In this document: in pieces, positions 36,612 through 45,700 of the stretch
Numbering within the stretch: position 1 is the stretch's first letter
Layout of the letters: the number at the start of each line of letters is the position of its first letter
Assembly (NCBI RefSeq): GCF_008040165.1
Contig: NZ_VRUR01000002.1
Span: 1,612,001-1,676,000, forward strand
Origin: Flagellimonas hymeniacidonis
Lineage (GTDB): Bacteria; Bacteroidota; Bacteroidia; Flavobacteriales; Flavobacteriaceae
Reading direction: 5' to 3'
DNA length: 64,000 bases
Position numbers and translations under genes: made by a program
Notes under the pieces: generated by a model
The model's input: the letters and a program-made list of their open reading frames with translations, nothing else
The model's database searches: none
Told to the model about the DNA's origin: nothing

Positions 36612-37340
36612 CTAAAATTTGAGGTACGATCTATCGCCATTTACTTTGGAAGCTTTTAAAAAGGTTCCCTTAGGACATTTTTGACCTTCGGAAATCAAGT
36701 TTTCTATAATCACATTATGGTATTGATCCTCTCCCCAACAGATATTGGAATACTGATAATCGAATACATGAAGCTCCGAGAAGAAGTAATGCTTTTCCAA
36801 CTCTCCACTGATGACCACCAGGATAATGTTTTCATAACTGTCTTTTTGTAGTTGAATGGCCTCTGCTTGTAAAAAACTGGGCATCTCTGTCTCCGGAACG
36901 GTGATGTTCAATCCAGTCACCAATTTGTATCCATCATCGTTGGAAACATAGGATCGAAGTTCTTTATGCGTTTCTGCATTCAGTAAATTGGTAAGTCCCA
37001 ATTTATCCAAAAGTTGTAGGCGTAAATATTTTGGTTTGTAGGGAAGCGAATCGTTATACGATATACTATTGATTTTCCCCGCTTGCTCCATATACTTGGC
37101 ATAGGAGTAATAGCTCGTTCTATTAAATGGAAGCTGTTTTACATCTACTTTAAGAACTGACCAGTTGGGAACTCCAATTTGTTCCGCAGCACTGTACCAC
37201 ATATCCCCTTTGGTCTTTATCAAGGTGCCCAATTCTGGAAAGCTTAATAGGGATTCTTGTTTTTGGGCCTTGTACACATTACATCCTATTAGAAAAAGTG
37301 CTCCATAGACGACCAATCCCCATGTAATAAACTGCTTCAT
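36612..37340 (-). CDS. Lipoprotein of unknown function in the secretion operon
   Basis: A 242-residue protein with lipobox LIGC (Cys20). No known domain; the mature part is mixed alpha/beta and contains two cysteines (SNICWGEDQ and GQKCPKG) that could form a disulfide. Its start lies 69 bases downstream of the giant T9SS cargo gene, and only 4 bases separate its stop from the next lipoprotein. A pilotin-like role for the secretin is conceivable but is only a guess from position. Confidence 0.6.
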   Translation of the reverse strand: MKQFITWGLVVYGALFLIGCNVYKAQKQESLLSFPELGTLIKTKGDMWYSAAEQIGVPNWSVLKVDVKQLPFNRTSYYSYAKYMEQAGKINSISYNDSLPYKPKYLRLQLLDKLGLTNLLNAETHKELRSYVSNDDGYKLVTGLNITVPETEMPSFLQAEAIQLQKDSYENIILVVISGELEKHYFFSELHVFDYQYSNICWGEDQYHNVIIENLISEGQKCPKGTFLKASKVNGDRSYLKF

Positions 37341-37409
37341 ATTATATTTTCGTTTCCTAGTTCAAGGTACAGAAAATATAGTTTTTCTTGAAAGTAAATT
37401 CTTATAATT

Positions 37410-40400
37410 TTATCGTTTTAACGCGAAGTGTCCTGTAAAGACTTCACCCTCACCATATTCGAACATAAACCAGTAATCTGAAGAGGGCAACGGTCTGCCC
37501 AAATAACTACCATCCCAACCTGGCCCTTGTGGTGAAATTTGCCTCAATAGCTTGCCATATCGATCATATATATACAATCTAGCCTCTGGGAAAAGTTCTG
37601 TTCCGATAACATTCCAGTTTTCGTGGATTCCATCACCATTGGGAGTGAAAAATTTTTCGTAACCCATAGCTACAATATCTTGCGATAAGGTCCTGCATTC
37701 AAAGGGGTCACGAACATACACGGTATAGCTTCCTGGAAAGACTTCAAATTGATTATCGGTTTGGTAATTTTCGCCATCAATGGAATATTCAAAATCCCCT
37801 ATTCCTACCGCATCTATGATAAGTGTGATCCTATCTGACAAACCACTGGTGTCAACCGTAAAACTATCGGGTGCTCCTGAGGACACTACTTCAAAAGCAA
37901 CTGTTTTTTCACAGACAACACCATTTGTGGTTTGGGTAACCGCTAATGTATAAGTCCCAAGTTCAACAATATTTTGCGCTTGTTGATTGCCTATTACACT
38001 TCCTTCATTATTTCTCCATTCCCAAGATTCAAAAACCCCACCATCAATTTGCAAATCTGGACTATCTGGGCATATCACATAAATTTCTTCCAAACCTGGA
38101 TCTGGCAAGGGGTTTATAAACAATGAAAAATGATTTACCGCATAGCAATCCGTTAGTTGACTATGCTGCACTCGAGCATAAACGACTTCATTCATTTGTA
38201 TATTACTGTAATTAGTGCTGGACAACGCATTGCCATTGTTCATGGCATCCAATTCTGAGGCATGGTAACTTACCTCATAAATGGCAGTGTCTTGTCCATT
38301 TAATACTTCACTATCTTTTTCGGATAAGTCAAATTGGTAACGTCCCGTTTCATTGGTGTCACAAATAATAATATCTGATGGCTGGGAAGCCGTTGGTTCA
38401 TCAAAAACCTGAATAGCAAAACTTCCGGTATCCGAGCAAGTGGTATTGCTGTTGTTTTCTATTCGAAAATAAATGGTCTGCGGGTTACTGGTGTTTTGGT
38501 AAGTTCCTGCTATCGCATTTACCCCTGTATCTGCATCGGTTTGATTTTCATGGTATGAAATCATGTAATCAGTGGCGGTTAGAGTACCTAATATCTCTAC
38601 ATCCTTCAAACCAAAATCAAAATTATAAAGCCCATCATTATTATCATCACAAATTAACCAATCGGAAATATCTGTAAGCATCGGAGTATCAAAAACCAAA
38701 ACATCAAAATTGGAAGTATCATAACACGACGCGTCCGATGTATTGGAAACCCTCACATAAATAGTTTCTTGATAGCTGGTTGTATTAGTATAGTTCCCGG
38801 CATTTAACGCATTGGTATTGGCATCTGCATCCGTTTGGGAGGGATGAAAACTTATTACTATGGAGGAAGTGGTTTGTGCTCCGATAATCTGCGCTTCCTG
38901 GGCGGTTAAATCAAAGGTGAAGATACCATCGTTATTATCATCACAGGCTTGCATGTTATTGGGTTGATTTGCCACAACCTGACCAATAACCTCCACTCCA
39001 AAACTACCCGTCTCAAAACAATCTGGATAGGTGCTGTTCTGCACCCGATAAAAAATAGTCTCTGCCGCCAAGGTGTTTGTATAATTGGTTGGCAAGGCAT
39101 TGGTTGCTGCATCCGCATCTGCCTGAGTTGGAAAATATGCTAAATCAAACACCAAGGGGTCTTCTCCATTTAACACTTCGGCATTTTTTGTAGCAAGGTC
39201 AAAGGTGTACAAGCCATCTGCATCATCATCACAAACCACCCAATCTGTAACAGTTCCTAATTCCGGAGCTTCTTTTACGATAACATCAAAACTTGTGGTA
39301 TCGTAACAAAGGTTATTTTGGGTATTGCTTATTCGTGCATAAACGGTAGTTGTTCCATTATTAAATGTTGTTGTCTGCGCCAGTGCATTGGTGTTGGAAT
39401 CTGCATCTGCCTGAGAGGCAAAATAGTTTATGCTAAAATCCGTTGCTGGTTGCGCTCCCAAAACTTGGGTATCCAAACTTGATAAATCCAAATCATAGGT
39501 AGTTTCGGGTTGGCAAACTTCCATATTGGCAACAATATTTGCCACTGGAACCGCTGAAATGGTAATTTGTTCTATTTCCGTTTTGGTTTCTGATGCTGTG
39601 GTCACGGTAACACTTACCGTATAATCGCCAGGTGTTGCATAGGTATGCGTAGCATTTTCAATAGTAGAAGTGTTACCATCGCCAAAATCCCAAAGAATGC
39701 TAATAATAGGTTCACTGGCGTTAATATTAAATTGTGTTACATCTCCAAGGCAAAAATGTTGCGCAGTAAAAGAAACCAAAAAGTAAGATTGTATAAACGG
39801 CGGCAAACCAAACCTTGAAATTTGGCCCGCTAAACCGATAGCATTGTAATTTACATTACAGCCAATCCCCAAAACATCTGGGTCTTCAATGACACTTAAG
39901 GTGGGCACATTGCCATCTGAAATATAAATTTTACCATCAATTGCCAATTGTAACGCCCCATGAAGTTCTGTGTTGGATGGTAATTGTATTTTTGAACCTT
40001 TTACATCTGCCGCCAAGGTATCATACTGGAATAAATCCCCATCTAAATTGGTGACATAGACAAATCTGCCAGATGGCGAAAATTCCACTCCGTAATATCC
40101 AAATAAGTCACCATCCCCTATTTCTCTTACATTGCTAAACTGACCGGTAGCAGTATTAAAATCCATGAGCTCTACTTCTAGATCACTATATACCAAAGCG
40201 GCCTTTGTACCATCTGGGGACACTTTAAAATATCCAAGAGAATCTGGCCCATCGTTAAGCACTACGCCCAGATTACTTATTATTGGTGTTGTAATCCCCG
40301 CAGGTGTTATTCTGTAAGCATAAAACCTATTGCCTATGCTACGTCTGGTAAGCAACCAAATATCTGTTCCATTGGCATGTTCTACTGCCGTTAGTTTTTC

Positions 40401-40862
40401 TGCACTTGGATCAAATAGAAATGTATTTTTTTGCACCACATCTCCCAAGCCCCCATCTAAGGTTAAATCCACAATGGAATATCTAACATCATGTGTACCC
40501 CATTCTATAGCGCCCGATGTAAAAACATAAAACTGGTCTGGGTTGCCCGGGGTAGGAACAATAAGTCCAGATTGTGTACTGGACGGGTTTCCCATTAACC
40601 CATTTCCATTGGGCATGGGGATATGGTTGCGGTTCCAAACGGTGATGCCATCTGTATAAAAAAGCAGGTTACCGCTAAAGTCTGAAATAGTGGAACATCC
40701 TTCATTTGTGTTTAATGCACCATTTGTTAAGGGTACCGGTGCTCCGCTCCTAAAGTCCAAGCCTGCATTTTCGCCAAAATACCAAATGGCCGCCTCTTGC
40801 TGTGCGCAGAGTTTCCCAGTAAATAAAATGGTTAACAGCAGTAAAAAAAAACGTAGGTACAA
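37410..40862 (-). CDS. Giant exported protein with PKD and repeats, T9SS type B sorting domain
   Basis: A 1150-residue protein with a signal peptide (cleavage near KLCAQ), an N-terminal beta-propeller-like region (about 20-370), a PKD domain (about 375-455, WDFGDGNTST), five repeats of about 96 residues (each starting with a Cys-Asp type CDD segment and holding a YFRI/FYRV strand), and a C-terminal gliding-motility-type T9SS sorting domain (FFTPNGDGIHENWNVIG). The last feature marks it for T9SS export and surface display. No ATG is in frame; the start is a TTG at 40862, which is unusual. It leads the minus-strand operon that continues into the T2SS-like genes. Confidence 0.85.
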   Translation of the reverse strand: MYLRFFLLLLTILFTGKLCAQQEAAIWYFGENAGLDFRSGAPVPLTNGALNTNEGCSTISDFSGNLLFYTDGITVWNRNHIPMPNGNGLMGNPSSTQSGLIVPTPGNPDQFYVFTSGAIEWGTHDVRYSIVDLTLDGGLGDVVQKNTFLFDPSAEKLTAVEHANGTDIWLLTRRSIGNRFYAYRITPAGITTPIISNLGVVLNDGPDSLGYFKVSPDGTKAALVYSDLEVELMDFNTATGQFSNVREIGDGDLFGYYGVEFSPSGRFVYVTNLDGDLFQYDTLAADVKGSKIQLPSNTELHGALQLAIDGKIYISDGNVPTLSVIEDPDVLGIGCNVNYNAIGLAGQISRFGLPPFIQSYFLVSFTAQHFCLGDVTQFNINASEPIISILWDFGDGNTSTIENATHTYATPGDYTVSVTVTTASETKTEIEQITISAVPVANIVANMEVCQPETTYDLDLSSLDTQVLGAQPATDFSINYFASQADADSNTNALAQTTTFNNGTTTVYARISNTQNNLCYDTTSFDVIVKEAPELGTVTDWVVCDDDADGLYTFDLATKNAEVLNGEDPLVFDLAYFPTQADADAATNALPTNYTNTLAAETIFYRVQNSTYPDCFETGSFGVEVIGQVVANQPNNMQACDDNNDGIFTFDLTAQEAQIIGAQTTSSIVISFHPSQTDADANTNALNAGNYTNTTSYQETIYVRVSNTSDASCYDTSNFDVLVFDTPMLTDISDWLICDDNNDGLYNFDFGLKDVEILGTLTATDYMISYHENQTDADTGVNAIAGTYQNTSNPQTIYFRIENNSNTTCSDTGSFAIQVFDEPTASQPSDIIICDTNETGRYQFDLSEKDSEVLNGQDTAIYEVSYHASELDAMNNGNALSSTNYSNIQMNEVVYARVQHSQLTDCYAVNHFSLFINPLPDPGLEEIYVICPDSPDLQIDGGVFESWEWRNNEGSVIGNQQAQNIVELGTYTLAVTQTTNGVVCEKTVAFEVVSSGAPDSFTVDTSGLSDRITLIIDAVGIGDFEYSIDGENYQTDNQFEVFPGSYTVYVRDPFECRTLSQDIVAMGYEKFFTPNGDGIHENWNVIGTELFPEARLYIYDRYGKLLRQISPQGPGWDGSYLGRPLPSSDYWFMFEYGEGEVFTGHFALKR
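38070..39525 (-). repeat. Five 96-residue coding repeats in the T9SS cargo gene
   Basis: Each copy runs from a Cys-Asp start (CDDDADGLYTFDL, CDDNNDGIFTFDL, CDDNNDGLYNFDF and diverged forms) through a HxSQxDADxxTNAL segment to a (V/I)xFxIxV strand. The copies are clearly related but not identical at the protein level. They are probably Ig-like domains with a calcium-like acidic loop. Confidence 0.7.
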
Positions 40863-41015
40863 GCAGGTGAAGGGTTTAGGTTGTTTAACCTCTAAAATAA
40901 GATTTTTCGTGCATTTTTAAAAGCATATTCTTTAAAAAGAATATATCCAAGATTAACTACATTTTTTCTTAGTACAAAGACCTTATTAGATTCTATATTG
41001 AAAAAGAGGAAAAGC

Positions 41016-41255
41016 TTATTCCTCAAACAAAAATAGGGTATGTAAAGGGACTTCTAGCGCGCCTGCTATACGGTTAAGTGTGACCAAGCTGGTGTTGCGT
41101 TCTGCCCGCTCTATCCTACCAATCTGGTTTTTGGTTAGATCAGCTTCAATGGAAAGTTGAAATTGAGATAATTGTTTCTCCTTTCGAAGTTGGCGTATTC
41201 TCAAACCAACTTTCTTCATTGATTCTTTATCTCTTTGGGTATATTCTTTTAGCAC
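41016..41255 (-). CDS. XRE-family small transcriptional regulator
   Basis: A 79-residue helix-turn-helix protein: LRIRQLRKEKQLSQFQLSIE and NQIGRIERAERNTSLVTLNR form the Cro/C1-type helices. The annotated start is a GTG; an ATG at 41219 gives MKKVGLRIRQ and is equally possible. It lies alone between the T9SS cargo gene and a short hypothetical gene, and may control one of them or be part of a mobile segment. Confidence 0.82.
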   Translation of the reverse strand: MLKEYTQRDKESMKKVGLRIRQLRKEKQLSQFQLSIEADLTKNQIGRIERAERNTSLVTLNRIAGALEVPLHTLFLFEE

Positions 41256-41333
41256 ATGCCAATTTGAATATAGTTTGAAAAATAAAAGACATCCTCATTG
41301 GGGTATTTTTAATTAATTTTTACTATTATTGAA

Positions 41334-41780
41334 ATGAAATTTTTGCATAACCCCATTCACTCCAAAACCTGGGTTATGGCAGTTTCTTCTATTTTAACTG
41401 AAATTAATACGCTTCTTGATGATAAAAGTCCCAAATCTTGTGAACTTACCTTTGCCTTATTGGACATTGATACTTACCACAATGGTACATTTTTAAAAAG
41501 GGTGCAACGACCCTATCCCAAAATTATCATCCATAAGCCAGTGAATAGTACTTCTGCCCAAATGGAAGTGCAGAACAATTTGGTGTTCTCTTTTTCTTTT
41601 TGGTTTGAAAAACCTACTTGCCATTTTAACTATAAAAGCAAAATGCTACAACTACCCAGACCTCTCACCGAAGGCGCTTTGGAAATGGATGCAGAAAAAC
41701 TAGTACTACGTTTTACCATTGATGCACCAGATAAGGTATTACAAGTAAGAATACAACATACCTATACCCAACTATTGTAG
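41334..41780 (+). CDS. Hypothetical protein, 148 residues
   Basis: No known family. A cytoplasmic protein (no signal or membrane segment) with a beta-rich middle (YPKIIIHK, LVFSFSFWFEK) and a C-terminal LRFTIDAP strand. It is divergent from the XRE regulator with 78 bases between them and followed by a terminator-like hairpin, so it forms its own transcription unit. Confidence 0.6.
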   Translation: MKFLHNPIHSKTWVMAVSSILTEINTLLDDKSPKSCELTFALLDIDTYHNGTFLKRVQRPYPKIIIHKPVNSTSAQMEVQNNLVFSFSFWFEKPTCHFNYKSKMLQLPRPLTEGALEMDAEKLVLRFTIDAPDKVLQVRIQHTYTQLL

Positions 41781-41815
41781 TTGTTCAAAAAATAATTGAT
41801 TAGGTTAAAAAAACA

Positions 41816-41859
41816 AAAGCCACAACTAAAATAGCCATGGCTTTCTTATTATTTAATTT
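41816..41859 (+). terminator. Terminator after the 41334 gene
   Basis: AAAGCCA (41816-41822) and TGGCTTT (41838-41844) pair with a 15-base loop, followed by the T-rich TTATTATTTAATTTT. The stem is short, so this is a moderate call. Confidence 0.5.
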
Positions 41860-41874
41860 TACTTACTCTTACCG

Positions 41875-41895
41875 CCACTAGTCATAGACTAGCGG
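41875..41895. repeat. GC-rich hairpin, REP-like
   Basis: CCACTAGTC (41875-41883) pairs with GACTAGCGG (41887-41895) around the loop ATA, a 9-bp stem with one wobble. It is followed by a G-rich tract. GC content is far above the surroundings, as in REP-type or repeat-end elements. Confidence 0.45.
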
Positions 41896-41961
41896 GAGCG
41901 GGGGGGTTATGTCCAAGTTTGGGGTATTGCCTATTTTTGTTATTCTAAAATTCTTTATCAA

Positions 41962-42360
41962 ATGGAACCTATAATATTAAATGGAAGAAGAGTTCACAAT
42001 CTAAATTCATTTGAAGTAGAAGAGATAGCCAAACTAATACTCGAAGAAAAACTGGATAGAGACTATTTCGTTCAAAAAACGCGAGCCTTCTATCCAGATA
42101 TTTTAATTTCCGATCCTTTAGTTCAAAAAATAGATTTTGCTTTTAACAGAATAACCAAACCTTTAAGTATTGAAGAAAAAATAACTTTTATAATCATTCC
42201 TTTTGGTATTGTTCATCGATTATATAAAAACGAGTTGTTCGATTCATATGAAGAGCAACAAATGGGATTTAAAAAAAGAATTAACGATTATTATTTATTC
42301 TCATTAATCGGTCTAGTCATGTATTTAGCAATCGGAATTTCAATCTCCTATTTTTTTTAA
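41962..42360 (+). CDS. Membrane protein of unknown function, 132 residues
   Basis: A 132-residue protein with a hydrophilic helical N-terminal region (EVEEIAKLILEEKLDRDYF), one weak hydrophobic segment (KITFIIIPFGIVHRL) and a clear C-terminal membrane helix (FSLIGLVMYLAIGISISYFF). It converges on and overlaps by 21 bases the lipocalin-like gene on the other strand. I do not recognise a family. Confidence 0.6.
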   Translation: MEPIILNGRRVHNLNSFEVEEIAKLILEEKLDRDYFVQKTRAFYPDILISDPLVQKIDFAFNRITKPLSIEEKITFIIIPFGIVHRLYKNELFDSYEEQQMGFKKRINDYYLFSLIGLVMYLAIGISISYFF

Positions 42361-42726
42361 ATAAATAAGCCCCCCCATAAGTTTTTCTTCCTTTATAACC
42401 AATTGTGATTTTGAAACTTCAACAATGGAATAAGTAAAATAGGACACCTTAAGTGTATCTCCCTTTACGGAATAAGTGGTCTTCACCTTCCCAGCGGGAT
42501 TTTCAAAAGTAGCGCGCTCATCATCATGAAATATTAACTTCAATTCTATGGTAAATGGCTCTCCGTCTAATGTCAAATCACTACCATCTTCCCCATCTAA
42601 AGTGGTTTTATTATATGCTTCCCATATTCCCAACAATTCATTTTTAAAATTTTTGGTTTGACAAAAAGACATATTTAATGTGAAAAATATAAAAATGACT
42701 AAATGTAATATTCTATTTCCCTTCAT
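42340..42726 (-). CDS. Small exported lipocalin-like protein, candidate RHS immunity partner
   Basis: A 128-residue protein with a signal peptide (cleavage near SFCQ) and a mature part reading as a compact beta-barrel: KNELLGIWEAYNK start, TFENPAGKVKTTYSVKGDTL and YFTYSIVEVSKSQLVI strands, typical of lipocalin-like domains. The start overlaps the end of the RHS gene by 14 bases, so the two are translationally coupled. Small genes coupled to the 3' end of RHS toxin genes are often immunity proteins; the periplasmic location would fit an envelope-acting toxin. Immunity is inference. Confidence 0.6.
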   Translation of the reverse strand: MKGNRILHLVIFIFFTLNMSFCQTKNFKNELLGIWEAYNKTTLDGEDGSDLTLDGEPFTIELKLIFHDDERATFENPAGKVKTTYSVKGDTLKVSYFTYSIVEVSKSQLVIKEEKLMGGLIYLKKIGD

Positions 42727-45700
42727 TTTTTTTCTGTTTTTCTAGTTTTCTATTTTGATGTTGTATAAATTGAATAAACTGAGCTACTAAATTTCCATTT
42801 TCGCTCAAAAATTTATTTGCATCAGTAGTACCTTCATCAGTAGTCAAATCAAAACTTTGTGTAAGTATTGAAATTCCAAGATAAATGGAATTCAATGAAC
42901 TTTCAAGACCTTCAACAGACATATTCGATTCAGGTGTAACCTGCAAAAGCCCTGGATTAGAACCACTTTGATGACTAAATCCAATTAAAGCATCAGCAAA
43001 AGCAAATGTATATGATTCCAGTTTTTCTTGAACCGAGGCATCATAATTTAATATATTTGCTCCTATTTCAACTGCATCAATGCCTTTAGCTATTCCAGAA
43101 AATACGCTTTTTACATTAGGCCCAACAGCAGGTTTGATTTTTGGCAAATCCAAAAGATTGTCAAATCCTTCAACCCCACCTCCGAGTAATGCTGTCGCTC
43201 TTTCATTTGCCCGAGTTACCCAATCCGGTTCTGAACTATAATGGGCAGAAATTAATCCTGCAACAGCGCCATATAATCCTGTTGCCGCACTTGCTATTGA
43301 ACCTTCCAAATCTAAAATATATCTTTGTTGCGCAGTGATGCGAAAAGCCCTAAGGGTTCCATATTTATCAATTATTACTCTACCAGTGAATGGTCCAGGT
43401 ATTGGCTCATTTCCATCAGGGTCAACAAAAAATATTGGGTTATTTCTAGCATATACATAGGGAGAATTATCAAAAAATTTCTCCGCCAACGGATCCAAAT
43501 TCATCCATCTACCCAAGTCTGGGTTATAGTTTCGTGCGCCAAAGTCATAGGTCTCCAAGCCAAGGCTTTCATCATATTCCTTACCACCAAACTTCCATTG
43601 CTGTGCCTTATCGTTACCCAAAGAACTTAACATGCCATCGTTATAGCCTTTATGTTGTAGCCCAAAGGGGTAGTAGTTATTTTCTTCTACCATCTCGTTG
43701 GTAGTTGGGTTGGTGGTTACATCAATATCTCCATCGCCATTACCATCTGCATAGCTTAACCGTACATTGCCCAAATGGTCCTTATATTGGTATACATAAC
43801 TATACCCACCTTGGCCATCTGGCTTTACATACCCTTCTGGTTGGTTAAAAAACTGTATGGTGGTAATTGCATTCCCACCAGAATATACATAGTTGCCCGC
43901 GTATTCTGTCACAGAACTTCCCACGGTTTTTTTTAATTTGGTTCCCGTGGCATTGTAAATATAGTCAATAGTACCATTGCCACCAGTACCATTTATAGCA
44001 ATATTGGTGGGCAGGTTTAAATGGTTATAGTCTATACCGGTAATGCCCTTATTGGCATCGGTCTTCATATTGCCATTGCCATCATAGGTATATTCCGTGG
44101 CCTGCTCTACCCCATCTACAAAACCTGTAAGGGCACTGGAAAGAGGGGCGTCATCCACTGCTTGCAATTGGTTGCCTGTATAGGTGTATGTTAAATCGTC
44201 CATTAGCCCAAAAGAAGTGGCATTTGCATCTGTATGCCCATTCCGGGTAAGGCGTTCTATATTTCCGTTCTTGTCATATTGTACCAAGCCCAAATTGTAA
44301 TTGGAGCTGGAACCTGTGGCATTGGTAATTCTATTTAAAGCATCATAACCATAGGTATACCACCGTAAGGTATTGTCATTACTGGTTTCCCATTCTGTTT
44401 CGGAGATGTTACCATTAAATAAGGGCGTGCCGCCATGGGCCACAGTATTGTAGTTGATCCCAAAATTAAACAGATCATTGTCCGCATTGGCATCTTGGTT
44501 AATACTCTTGAGCCAGCCCCTTACATTATAGGTATAATCTACCGTCTGCAAACCTGCCGTATTTGCATAGGTAGTGCCCGGAGCACCTCCCACTTTTTTC
44601 TGGTCCATTTGCCCTAGTTCGTCATACTGGTTATACACAATAAGTTCTTCTGGGCCGCCACTGCCACCCAAAGATGGGTTGACCTCAAGGGTCACATCTC
44701 CACTTATAGTGGTAACCGGACTTATGGTAATGCTATTGGTTGCCAATTGGTCTGTGGTAACGGTTGTGTTTTCCAACACAAGGTTTACATCTACCGCCGT
44801 ACCACTACAATCGTACCCCAAATTTTCATTGCCAAGGCATTGGGTCTGCTTCAGCAATCTGCCTACATGGTCGTACTCAAAATTGTCCAAGGTGGCAATG
44901 GTACTACTGGAGCGGGTATGCGCTGTACGTACTTTTAAGGGCTTGCCCACAAAGTCCAAATCACTCTCTATAATGTCCACGGTGCTTAGGTAATCGTTCT
45001 CACTATACACATATATTGGTCTGGCCTTATCATCATATCGGCTAACGATTGTGATCCATTTGGATTGCGCTGAACCAATGGCAGGGTCCAATACCTTTAC
45101 CTTACTTCCTGTGGACAAGCCTTTGGTGCGATCATCTATGCTCTCACCAAAAACCAAGGCCGGGGGAGCGGATTCATTGGCGCGGTCAAAATTATAATCA
45201 TCGTAATAATTTACAGTCAGCACTTCTGTAAGCGTAGTAGTTGGGTATGCCGTGTTCCCATAACCCACCGTAATATTGTCCATAGCAAAGCCACTATCGC
45301 GGACTACCCAAAGGTCCGTTGTTAAAGCATCTACATCTGTTGTTTGAATTACATCACGAGCTCTGGCATCTGTTGCCTTACCAGTGTAAGCCACTCTTCC
45401 AAAAACATCATATTTAGTAAAGAGCCATTCGTTAGTTGTGCGCTGGACAGCATCCTGTGTCATAATAGGTTGGTCCAGTTTGTTATAGATAATATGTTCC
45501 CAACCTTTGCCCGGAATCTTTTTCTCTACCAAACGGTTGCGATGATCGTAGGTATATTGATATCCCAAATCATCCAAATCCGCCTGCAAATTTGCAATGG
45601 TCCTTGCTGCATCACTAGCGTTCATTAATGGAGGTAGCACGTATGCAAGATTCCCATGGTCATCATACACATAATAGGTATCATGGGCTATGTCTGCATT

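Noticed and set aside
44574-44993. 139-residue plus-strand frame inside the RHS gene
   Set aside because: Antisense to YD-repeat coding sequence; no motif or start signal.
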